NCBI GenBank assembly: GCA_947568835.1
Contig: OX387605.1
Location: forward strand, 25,272,784 to 25,336,783
Reading direction: 5' to 3'
Length of the DNA: 64,000 nucleotides
Source of the DNA: Protonemura montana
Taxonomy: Eukaryota > Arthropoda > Insecta > Plecoptera > Nemouridae
Part shown: piece by piece, positions 32,515 to 44,200 of the stretch
How the letters are laid out: the number at the start of each line of letters is the position of its first letter
Position numbering within the stretch: position 1 is the stretch's first letter
Made by a program: the position numbers and the translations under genes
The notes under the pieces: model-generated
Databases searched by the model: none
What the model saw: only the letters and a program-made list of their open reading frames with translations
What the model was told of the DNA's origin: nothing

Positions 32515-34900
32515 ATTACAGAGAATTTGTCATTGAATTATCATTGAAACAATATCCACACTTTCGAGTGTCGCAATGCTTTGTTGGCGCTGCGTCGAGC
32601 CTAGATAGTTCGATCGCTTTGCGTTGTCATCATATTAGCTGTACTCCTACAACACTTCGAGTTTCGGGTGTTGGCATATTATTTTCAGAATGATAAGATC
32701 CTATGAAAATACATAGGTACGTTATCGCAGATTTCCACTTACAAATAAATTTTTCACTAACACGTAAAAATAACACGTGCTTTTTTAATATAAAAGCAGA
32801 GAAGAGCAAACCTTTCCGGAAATGAATGATCGATTTACACTATCGCAAGAAAAAGTGGGTACGCGGGGCTAACGTGAGCTTACGCCAAAAATAACCTCTG
32901 CAGTGGGCAGAAAATGTATCGTATTCCAGACAAAGAAATGCACCAGTATGTTTTTGCCCTAGCACAAGCATTTTTCTGAGAAGTAGACAGACGATTTCAA
33001 AAAGGCTTTATTTTCAGTAATTCTAAAGGCAATTAATATTGTGTTGTAATATCGTGTTAATATCGTGTATCGTGTTTCTACGATTTCGTAGAGTCCTGTA
33101 GCCTGGTTGTAAATCATCTATTCTATTTTATGAATTGTCGACGTGTTGACTCTTGTCGACACATTTTTTCATTTAATTTTGGCGTGTTCCGTGCTGCCTG
33201 AGTTTATTTCGGGGCACAAAATTTTGGTTTTGCTTCGGGCGTCTAAACCCTACACTGTGCGTACACGACACAATCGTATCTCAAGTCAATACGTCACAGG
33301 TGTATAATTTTGGTTTAATTAATTTCAAATTGGCCATTGATCGATCATTGTATCTGTACAATCTCCATTCTCTAACGCCGGACTTGGGCGATGCTACCAG
33401 TTTATGTGTATACAACCCTTAGTTTACCTATACACCACCTTGCATATACATTCCTTTCCTGCTTGGCGGACCCCCCTCCCCCCCCCCAGGCATGGGCTTT
33501 GCGGGGCCCCAAAAGTCTCATTGCCGCCGGGGCCTTTTGGAGCCAGTCCGACACTGGCAACATATGCTGGCTGTCTCGCACGAATAACAAATTCAACGTT
33601 AAGGTGAATGCGTATCCAATACCATACAGACAATATGGAACCACCAAAATAAAGCTTACAATTTTCTGCCATATGAACTAACATACTTCTTATTTAGTAA
33701 TTTCTAAATTCGAACACAAAATTGAGTACTGGACTCTCAAAAATCAATGAATTCGTGATTTAAATTAAATCATGCTGAGTAAAATTACCACTGGTTTTCA
33801 ATTTGTGTTGACCTTCCGTTTCAGTATATGGCTGAGCTCCGAGAGGCAGTAAGGAGTTACAATTCAACGACTGAACGTTTGGAAGGGCTAACGAAGGGCT
33901 AGCGACCAGCTAACCGTGGCTTGACCAGCACCCTCGATGTGCCGGTGCAGAGGTGCAGGGGCAGCCAGAGCCGGACAATCCTGTTACAGCTGTCTTTGAG
34001 AAAATAGAGATCTTCTGTGAACTCCTAGCCTCGGACAAATGTCTTAGTTGGTGCGGTGCTCGCTCTGCCCGCGCGTCGAACTCTCCCAGCTAAGTTTCTA
34101 ACGCAACGAACGCATGTCTCCCTCGCGACTGCCCACTCCATTGACTTCGTAACGCATTACTTAATATTATAGTAATCGAAAACGTATATTACATTTGTCC
34201 TGTTATTTTAGCGTTCCTCTCAAACGAAACTGTCTTTCAGTGGACGTCGGCTTGGACGGTGACATCGACGACGCCGGGCATCGGGTCCCGACGAGAGCGT
34301 CCAGGATCTGTGAACCGTACGCCTTGGTGCGTAGGCAGCCGATGTTACGTTGCGGTTAAGCATGCTGCCGAAGACTTCAGGCAATTCTCCCCTCCTCTCG
34401 GCACGCTCCATCCCGACTTATCCAGCTCTCATTTCTTTTTGCACACCCTTCCGGTTACGTCAGTGTTACGCTGATGGTAGCGAATTGCTCGTTCTAATCT
34501 TTTCATCTGATCATTGGCAAATAACTCGTAAACTTGCATGGTCAATTCAATTATCTTTCAGTTTTTTACAGAAATTAAACACGAATTCTTTTGGGAAAAT
34601 GTATGTGATACAACCGATCCCAACCCCTACGCAAAATATCAAGAACACATCTATCTTGTTTAAAAGAGTCAAACCGCACCATGATTTCCTAACGAAGTCA
34701 ATCAATTTTATGCCATGGGACGATGGGAGAAACAGGCTGATAAGAGACTGAGATATTTTCACACCCTCAGGGTAAAATGTCACACATTTTTCCTAACCCT
34801 ATGTTATTAAACCAGTGAAATTTGGTTCCCAGTCTTGCCCAAAAGGCATCACGTCCCGCATTGGTCAATAAGTAACTGATTTCCGTGGAATTTCGTCCGC
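32515..34900. other. Intergenic, no gene recognised
   Basis: Contains a poly-C tract (33478-33487) and short ORFs without motifs. A phase-0 26-codon open stretch at 33825-33902 was considered as a dipeptidase exon and rejected. Confidence 0.4.
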
Positions 34901-34919
34901 AGATACCCCGGAGTGCGAG

Positions 34920-34927
34920 TGACGTCA
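34920..34927. promoter_or_regulatory. CRE palindrome upstream of protease gene
   Basis: TGACGTCA about 215 bp before the protease start codon. A TCAGT initiator-like pentamer follows near 34987. This is motif-level evidence only. Confidence 0.3.
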
Positions 34928-35139
34928 TACCCGTCAGACTCGTTCGACACCGTCGAGCAGTAGCAAGGCAAGCGCCGGAGACCTGTCAGTGAGTCTTCGA
35001 GTGTTGTAATGTCCACTGCGAGCTCCACTCTGCAGCCAGCTGCTGCCAACCAAGGCTGCCTCGCTCCTGCTATTCGCTGAGAGGATTGCTGCTGAGGGAC
35101 TTTGTTGAAGAACAGTGCCGGTGTTTCTATAATATCACA

Positions 35140-35257
35140 ATGGGGCCAACGGCTATTTGTGGACATTCTGTTGACAAACTGTTCAACAAGAGGTGGCTCG
35201 CTTTAGTGGTTTGTGTGGTGGTCAGCAACGTAGCTGAGACAGTTGGACAGAAAGAAG
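35140..35257 (+). CDS. Protease exon 1 (signal sequence)
   Basis: The ATG at 35140 has good context (CACAATGG) and no in-frame ATG precedes it in the open stretch. It encodes 39 residues with the hydrophobic core [10 protein letters not shown]. Donor AAAGAAG|gtgaat, ending after one base of a codon. Confidence 0.8.
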
Positions 35258-38200
35258 GTGAATACAAAGTCGCATAGTCTTATATTTTTTATGTTTTCAC
35301 TCAAAATATGTTTTTGTATTCGAGTGTCGTTTAAGGATCGTGTTTTTCTGGTTGTTAATGATTCGTAAACCACGTATTTTTGCCATTAAAACGGGTATGG
35401 ATTGTCTCGTTGTCATCCTCCGTGTTTCCTCGCGTGCTCCCCGATGCAGGCATGGCCTGCATCACGTGTTGCTGGTGACGATTGCATGATCGTCACCGTA
35501 CACTTTGACTGTTGAGTGTAGGTTACACTCAACGCTTTGACTGTATTGCCACTGACTGATGATTGGCAGCGAGCGAAAGTGGTTGCTGTAATTCCCCTCA
35601 AACTTAAAGCAGAGATTTAAATAGCCACCCGCCGCGGGCGTGTTGGAGACGCCACTTGCCCCACTGGTTAGCGAAGTGGCGAAACATGCGGGATGGGGTC
35701 GTGGTCGTTTGCAATGACCTGTTTGATGGCTCCAGTTGGCGCGAAGTCAAGAACGCGAGACAAACATTTAATTGTTATTTAAAGCTCAGTTGCCATTGCT
35801 ATTGTTCGAGACCAGCTGGATGACAGCCGAGCGCAGCGAAATGTCATTAGAGCGAAGTTTGTGAGATTGATAATGGTGGCCGCGAGCGCAGTGGAACTAA
35901 TTGTAATTTACCTCGTAGCAATTACAGCACCGGGTGTAACCACGGGAAACTGTCACCAGTTTTGGTTACTAAGTTAGTCTAATAGATGGTTTAGACATCA
36001 AAAATGTGAAGGTGGACCAACAGCCATTAAAGTGAAACTCACTTGTATGGCTCGTAAGTCTTGAGTAGTCAGGTGAGGTACAGTGATTTACACTCGAAAT
36101 CATATTCCGTGTAGAAATTATAAAAATATTTGATCGAGGAAATATTAGTAGCAGTGGCCCCAACCCATTCTTAGAGCTCTGTGGCTCGATCAAATATTCA
36201 AATATCAAATATAGATAAATATATCAAATATCCAGTGAAGATCGAAAGCAGTACCCGAGTTCTTGTATGTATTGCGCATCAACGAAATTAATGGCAATTT
36301 ATTAAAAAAAATTATGAAAATAATGCTAACTTTATTTCCAATGTCAACCAGTTCGCGCGTTCTTAATAGCACCTCATTTTTTGTGTTGTTATTTTAATTG
36401 GCTGTTTAGCATGCCGATAACTCACACGATTAAAACACATGTAGATTTTTCCCTTCTCCTATGTTCAGCAATTCAGCATGCTTGATAGAGTATATCACTG
36501 GACATCACAAATATGAGGTAAAAGAGGACCGAGTTTGCACAGCCAATTAGTGTCCACAAGGGCGCATGTGCCTGCTAAACCAACATTTCATTTACCACAT
36601 GATTATAAAGTTGGTAATTTGTCTTCGAGGTTCGTTCCGAATACACAAACTCGCCGTCTGTTCCTCAGTTCTTCTCACTCGCGCTAAGAAAAACGCTCGA
36701 CTGTCGTAGACTCTCAACGATACTTTACGTTGGTTAAGCGGTCTTTGGCATCTCAAGGCTTACACAAAAAAATAATAGGCAGCATACAGAGAAATCTAGG
36801 AATTTCAGTGACTGAATTTATAATTCGAACCAATAGATATGTGTGATGGGCAGAATGACGAAGAGCAGACGCTCGCATAGTAAGGAAAGCCAGAGAATTC
36901 GCGGCACAGTGGCCCTTGAGTCGGCGTGGTCCACAAAGAACCGGACCAACGCTTTTAGGGGCGTAAATCAGTTTGAAAGCTGATAGGAGGGGGTAGAGCG
37001 ACACCACAAATACTTTTTCTTGATTTCCACGTTATTTTCGTGTAAATCTACGGGCTGGAAGGATTCTAATTGGATTGTTAACTAATTTGTGCATTGCACG
37101 GACGTATAATGTCGAACTCGATTGGTATTGCTCATGAAAGCGATGCACCTTCCGTCCGGAGCCAATGAAGCCAATGCCCCCTTGGCTAATGTAGGGAGGG
37201 TGGAATAAATTTGTGTCATCATTTTATCTCAAACTTGTATCGGTGATAGATTTGTGGTGTTTAAAGACGCACTGTTTTGACAACGTGCCATGCGGCACTG
37301 GCCTAACGACGTCGGTGAATGAGTGTATGATGATGAGGAAGATGATGAACCTTACATATCCTAGAAGGGAGGAGAGGAAACCCGGTACCGGCACGTAGCC
37401 TATACCTGTCGACGAGCACCAAGAGGACCACCGGTTTAACGCCCTTTCCGAAGGACGGTACAACGCGAACAACAGGATTCCTCCACAAATCCATGATGTC
37501 GAGAGGTTGATAAGCAAGGCGAATGAAGTTGCTGTACTAACTTTCATCTTTCCAACCTCTCTCCCGAACAGAACTGGTCATGTGTATGATGGTCACCCAT
37601 CCAATACCTGACCCATCGCATTGTTGCTTATGTACCTACGGTGATCTCACGAGAACCGGTGTTTTCAAGACGCCAAACCGTTCGGTAACTCGTGTCCTTT
37701 GTTCCCTTGGGTATTTAATTTGGATAATTTTGGTAAGAAGTTCAGAAACGTATCTGCATATTAGCTTAGATTGAAAAGTAACAGGGCATTTTTATAAAAT
37801 GTGCTCTACATTAAGAACGAAATTGCTACCCATAAAATGACTGGCAATGCCGCTGACCCCGAAGCCTGGAGCCAAATATGTTTTCACTCACTAAATGGCA
37901 TGTTGCCACTCCCTCTCTCCCGCTCTTGACGGGATTCTCCTCAGAACCGACCGCAAGGAAACACGTGTAGTGTGTCAGACCTCAGCGTCCTGTGGAAGAT
38001 TTATGCGGGTAATCCCATGCAGGACACACACACACACACACTAACTCACTGAGGCTTATCCAATCTTACAATACATACATAAACTGACGTACCGAGGTTA
38101 TGTCAGTGTAATAACTACTTATAGAAAGCTAGGTTTGTTTTCACTGGAAATAACCCAGGGAGAGGAACTTTCCGTGTGCTTAATCATGACTCAAAAGTCA

Positions 38201-41200
38201 ATTCACTGGCACTGCATTGTCGTTTCTAGCTGTTGCCTGTTCCACACCCACGAGAGTATGTTTTACATTCAGCATCACGCGATACTGGCGTTTCAGATTT
38301 AATATATTTTCTACAGGTTTTTTAGCTATGATAATGGTGATGACCTTTGATTTTTATCATAGAAAGTTAAGTATTATAACAGTACTATTATTATGTACTG
38401 ATCCGACGCCATTAGACCAGTGCCGCATGGCCAGACGTCAAAACAGTGCGTCGTTAAAACCACAAAAGAAATAATGTACTGTTATTTATTCTGAAATATT
38501 TTATTCTTCAGCACTAAGAACTCATACAGTGAAAATATATTTCCTCTGCATCTGCAAGTTGAGCCCCAGGACATCTTTTCCCCCCTCAGTGAATTTGAGA
38601 GGGTCTCTTAATTTAAATATTTCTGTGTTTGCAGCGGGTGATGCATGCGTTTTGGCCAACGGGCAGCGAGGGACGTGCCAAGACCTCTACTCGTGTTCAT
38701 CGATCACGTCGCCACCGACACTGCAAGATACTTGTGGCTTCCGCGATCGCACACCTATCGTCTGCTGCCAGGTAGCTACGCTCAACCACTCGGCTACATT
38801 TTAGAGACCCCAAACAACACACAAATTGATTTATTTGTTGAGTTTATCAATAAGACTGTCAATAAAGTCACACTGTTTTGACTGAGTGGACAGGACGGTT
38901 CAGCGTAATGGAAACACCGATTCTCAACGAAGTCAAACAAAGTTAAGCAACACTGCGCTGGGTCAGATAATTGATGGGTGACCATCATACACATGACCAG
39001 TTTGTCAGGAAGAGAGGTTGGTGTGATGAAAGTCAGTAGAGCAATCACTCACCTTGTGTTATCAATCTGTACCATAGATGTGTGGAGGAATCCTGTCGTT
39101 TGAGTTCAACAGTCCTTCGGAAAAGACGTTAATCCGGTGGTCTTACTTTGTTACCTAGGGCAGTACTGCTCAATTTCAGTAATTCATGAGAAAAGTTGTT
39201 TCCAGCATGCAAAATTAATGTACTGCTTGAGTTTCTGTCTCATACAAGACTTTTTTGCCTTCGACACTATAAAACACAGTACATTCTAAAACACGCTACG
39301 GAATAGGATTAGCTGCTTCCCCACACACTGTACGTCTTGCCAATGTGCTATAGAAATCAAGACGAAGTGACAAGTCTCGAAGCAAAGCGTTGCTTGTAAT
39401 GGTATTAAATAATTTGGTGTAACCTCACGAAAGACAAGGATAACCTCTTTATGTACACGACCTTTGGTAAATACGACAAGAAACTGGCTCATCCCAAGAC
39501 TTAGTATTTAAATGATAAAACCAGTCCTAATGACAACCTTGCCTGCAAGGATCACAGGACATCACAGCAAGGACAAGCACTTACTTGTAAACACACATCT
39601 TGCTTATTTTCATTGGACAATCATTGCTTCTGCTAGATATTCTGGTCGGTGTATTGCCAAAGAAAATTTGTCTAAGATATAATAGAAGGTAAACAAAGAA
39701 TAACAGGAATAAGAATGGTACCAGTGCATGTACTTATGTAGCAATTAATGCAAAGAAGTTTCATGGAAAGACTGGGTGTGGTGGAAAGGAAAAAGATAGG
39801 GGGCGCACCTTACCGGAGAAGAGATTTGAGCCGAAAGGCGCAATTATCGAGACATTTCTAGGATTTCCAGGAATTTGAACATTTTGGCGTGTCGCCTTTG
39901 TCATTGTATGAGTAAGAAATACTGCATTTCAAGCTGATTTCGTAAGAAGTTTCCATAAAATTATGACATTAGAATTTGGAATCAGTCTAATTACCTACAC
40001 CTGATGTCTGTATCACAAGACCAGATTTCTCAATGTTATTACCAAAGGCAATGCCATCGTGTAGAGCTCAGCGTAATCTGGTTTTTGTCTGGTCCAGGAC
40101 AAATTGTCAAGTGGCAGCAACACCAGGCCTCGACTTTCTCAGCAACGAGCCGTTAGGCAGACAGAAGCACCGTGGTGGTTGCAGTCTGGAAGACCGTTCA
40201 CCACAGCCAGAACCACTTCCAACAACTGGTATGTGGCAAGCCTACGGCTTGAAAACACATTGAAATGGCATTAAAACAGCCAATAGAATATAGCTTTAAT
40301 CAGAAAAATGTTAAATTCAATGGCTCATTTATGCTTGCATATTATTTACTTATTAAAATGGATTTGCATGCAAAACATGCATTTTCTGAGTATTGTCCAA
40401 GTAAAAAAATTGTTATTTCTTTTAAACTCTTTGGTGCTATTAGTGGTTGCCAAAATAGTTATCTGCCAAAGAAAAACAACTATAATTAAGGAGACATAGG
40501 ACAGAACTCTTCTTTGATGCCACTCCCTGATTTCTCATCAAGTTCAAAACACGAAATTTTGCAAAGAAAGAACTAAAACTATAAAATATGAAATGTACCT
40601 AACATCAACACATTCAAATTGCTGTGCAATACTTCAACTGCTGCCTGGAGTTGATATTGTCAACAATAGTTAGTAACACTGTGTTTCTCGTGCAGGTGGC
40701 AACCACAACCGCAGCTGGAAGACAACGACTATATCGACGATGTCACTAGTACGAAGCGGCCAACGACTACGACAAGGCGTACAATAACGCGACGACCGCG
40801 ACCAACTTCAAGCCGACCACAACAAGACCAAGTGCGGCCAAATTTAAACCGGCCACAGCCAAACTATGTGCGGCCGACCCATGGCCCTTCCATCAGCGAA
40901 GCTAGTACGTTACCCTGCTCAGGAACACATTCCCCAACCTTGCATGGAGATTCAGTTCTGCTGACCTCTCTGTTAAAGTTAACACCTTAACCAATGAAGG
41001 TGAAAATTATTTAATGCTTTATCAATTATCTATTTAAATAAATGGCATGTTAACCATGAATTTTGTAATGGTATTTTATGAAAGGTTTGGGAGTCTTGAA
41101 ATAACTACAGAATAAAATGAGGGAGTTTTCCTAAAAAAAATCAATGTCATATTTTGGAGAAAATCAAGCAATCATTTGAAACTTTGTGGGACCCATAAAT

Positions 41201-44200
41201 TAATATTTACTACATTAGGCATCAGCTTTTTTTGCATATCCCCTAAGCAGTATTTATTTTCAGGCATTTTTACCTTTGGGACTCTATAAATGAGAAATAA
41301 ATCCACATGACCTTAAAATTTACCAAATTTGGGTACCTTTACATTTGGTACATCTGTACCTTTATGCACTTTTTGTCAGCTGTTAATAGGACTATTCTGC
41401 CGGGGAGAAATAACAGCAGTGTTTGTTTCCTCAGAGTGCACCCGGTACTCCCAACCGGTACGCCCAGTCGTGCAAGCGCTGCCGTTGTTGCCGAATGCTG
41501 ACACCATCAAGGTACCAGTGAATAAGTGCAAGTTCAATCGCCTGGAGCTCATCGTGGGAGGTACCAACACATCGGTTGGGGAGTACCCTCACATGGTAAG
41601 CAACCGGGAACCATCTTTCTGTCCGATTTAACAGCTCAAAAACTAGTTGTTCATCTCTAGTTCATCTAGTTGTTAAATGCTCAGCAAACACCTGACTTTT
41701 TATTATTATGAACACTATTAACCTCTTAAAAATGTCTGTCCAATCTGGGAATTGATCAACAGCCGTAATCTCTGCCCTTCTTGGCAGTTTAAATAAGATT
41801 TAATAAAAGTGTCTCTTCCTAAAAGACCTTTACTCAGAATTCAATTTCCATTTTGGAAGTTGTTAGTTTGTTTTGATAAATCATACTTAAAAACCTGGTG
41901 TATGAGTATAATGCCAGCTCATCACTTATTCTCCAAAAAATCTGTTGCATGGTGTTAATCTAAAAATTAAAACTTTGCCCCGACTTGCTCCGAATGAACT
42001 TATCAACTAACATCTCCTCAAAATCAAGTAAATAACAAAAACTCAGTCAACAGAATTTCTATTTAGATAAAAGAGTTGTTCAATAAACATACAATACTCT
42101 ATTACAAAACTAGTTTGAAGTGGGCCACAAGCTAACTCATACATAACTTTCTTGTAACTTGAGTCTGAAAATATTTTTATTTAACTCCAGAAAGTGATTC
42201 AGAAAAGATCTTTTGACCACTGCGCTCAAGGGCAATCAATTGGTTAACACTATTTACCGCTTTCTGCGGTTTTTGCAGGCGGCGCTCGGGTACCAAACCG
42301 GCAGCGGCGTCAACGGCATCGAGTTCTTATGCGGAGGATCGCTCATCAGCGAATACTTTGTGCTCACCGCAGCGCACTGCAGTTTCTCCAAACGGTACGT
42401 CTGGCGTGGATTTGTAGTGCTGAGTAATACTTTGTCTCAAAAACTGGACATATGATTTTAGGAATTAAAGATCTGATATCAGATATAGGTATTTTTCAAG
42501 CAAACAAACTCAACAAAGCAAACTCTTGTCAAATTACACCAGCAGAGTCAGATACAACAGCATTAAACCTCATTACAAAGCATATAAATTGCATTCAAGA
42601 GTTGGTCTGCCACAATTTGTAACTTGGTGCTGTTTTATTTCGGATAATTTTTCAAACTTCGGTTGCATGGAAATGCAAGTTATTTTCCTACCTAGAAAAT
42701 TATATGGTTACTCTCGGCTATTATTACAAATAGCAAAGTTTCGACTTTCTAGTAAGATTTTGGTTGGATTCATTAATGATCATTTTTTTACTTTCATACG
42801 GGTTACATGGCTGCAATTCCGCATTAAAAACAGGTGAAGTACGCAATCAAGCAAAGGAAATCTGTATATTTGTTAATGAAAATGCATAATAATGCATTTG
42901 ATTCTTCTCTGATTTGATGACAAAAAGAACAAATACATAAACCAAAACATTTGGGAGATAATCGAGTGTCAGCATAACCTATAAAAAAGTATTTTACCGC
43001 AACTTTGTTTCTCAGCGGCAAACTGGCCGTGGCACGACTGGGCGAGCTAAACTTAAAGAGTGACTTTGATGGCGCTACGCCTGTTGACTACCCGGTGGCT
43101 GAAGTTATCAACCACCCGGATTACAAGTCCCCGGCTCACTACAACGACATTGCCCTATTGAGACTCGGCAGGGAAGTGAAATTTAATGACAATATCCGGC
43201 CGGCATGTCTTTACACACAGAGCACCTTCAAGATCAACAAGGCAGTCGCCACTGGATGGGGACAGGTCGGATTCAGTAAGCTAGTTCTTTGCTTCTTACA
43301 ATATTTATAGGATTTTAGTTGACAGCTACATTAGAAATATTCTGCAAATTGCAATAAAATTTTGGCAATCCATCAGGCTGACTCAGCCAAGCTAGAATGT
43401 CGGTTTTTTGCACATCTTGAATATTATGCAGACTTTTCTAAAAAACCAAAAACTATTTTAAAAAAATCCAGTTTCGGATTCTGACTCCGGTTTTTATTTT
43501 CAAGTAGATTCCTGTTCAATGCTTAGGTTTTAATCCCTGCTAAAAAGTAATTACTTTCCAAATTATTGGAATTTTCTCTTCGTCACATTGGCTCAATTTC
43601 TTATTTGTGCTTATTATCTTTTAGTTTCTCTTGATCATCTTTAAAATGTAATCAATTTTTATACATTCTTAGAGATAATTAATATAATATGGTGAGTGGA
43701 AAAAAGCCATTCTTATCTTATTCTTTTCTCAGCATATATTCTATTTTCCCAAGATATTTGTTCAACAAGTTTGTGTGAGTCAACCATTGCTTTGATCATT
43801 ACACTATCACCCAAGCCGCACGACTCACAATCTCCACTAACTAGATAAAACTCGTTGGGATGAAATTTTAACACCGATGGTTTGGTACAGCGGAAGATCC
43901 AAGTGACGTGATGCTGAAGGTGGCCATCGACATCGTGTCCAACCCAGTGTGCAATCGACTGTACCAGGGGCTGACGGCAAGTTCCAACAAGCTCAGGGAT
44001 GGCATCGTTCCGACCATGATGTGTGCCGGGGAGATCAAAGGGGGCAAGGACACATGCTTGGTATGTTACTTTTATTTTTGCTAGTAACACCATCTTTTAA
44101 TTTTATGGACAGACAGGAAGTTAGAAATGGTGTGTGTTTTTAAAAAGAGAGACAGCTACACAGTGGTGTAGTCGAGGGTATCCGCAGGTATACGCCGTGT

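Noticed and set aside
33825-33902. A phase-0, 26-codon open stretch with an acceptor-like cag and a stop, possible last exon of the dipeptidase (YMAELREAVRSYN...)
   Set aside because: It fits phase but not family sequence, and would need a 23-kb intron. The exon at 19301 fits both phase and the expected dipeptidase C-terminus, with a poly-A signal after it. An alternative 3' exon is not excluded.
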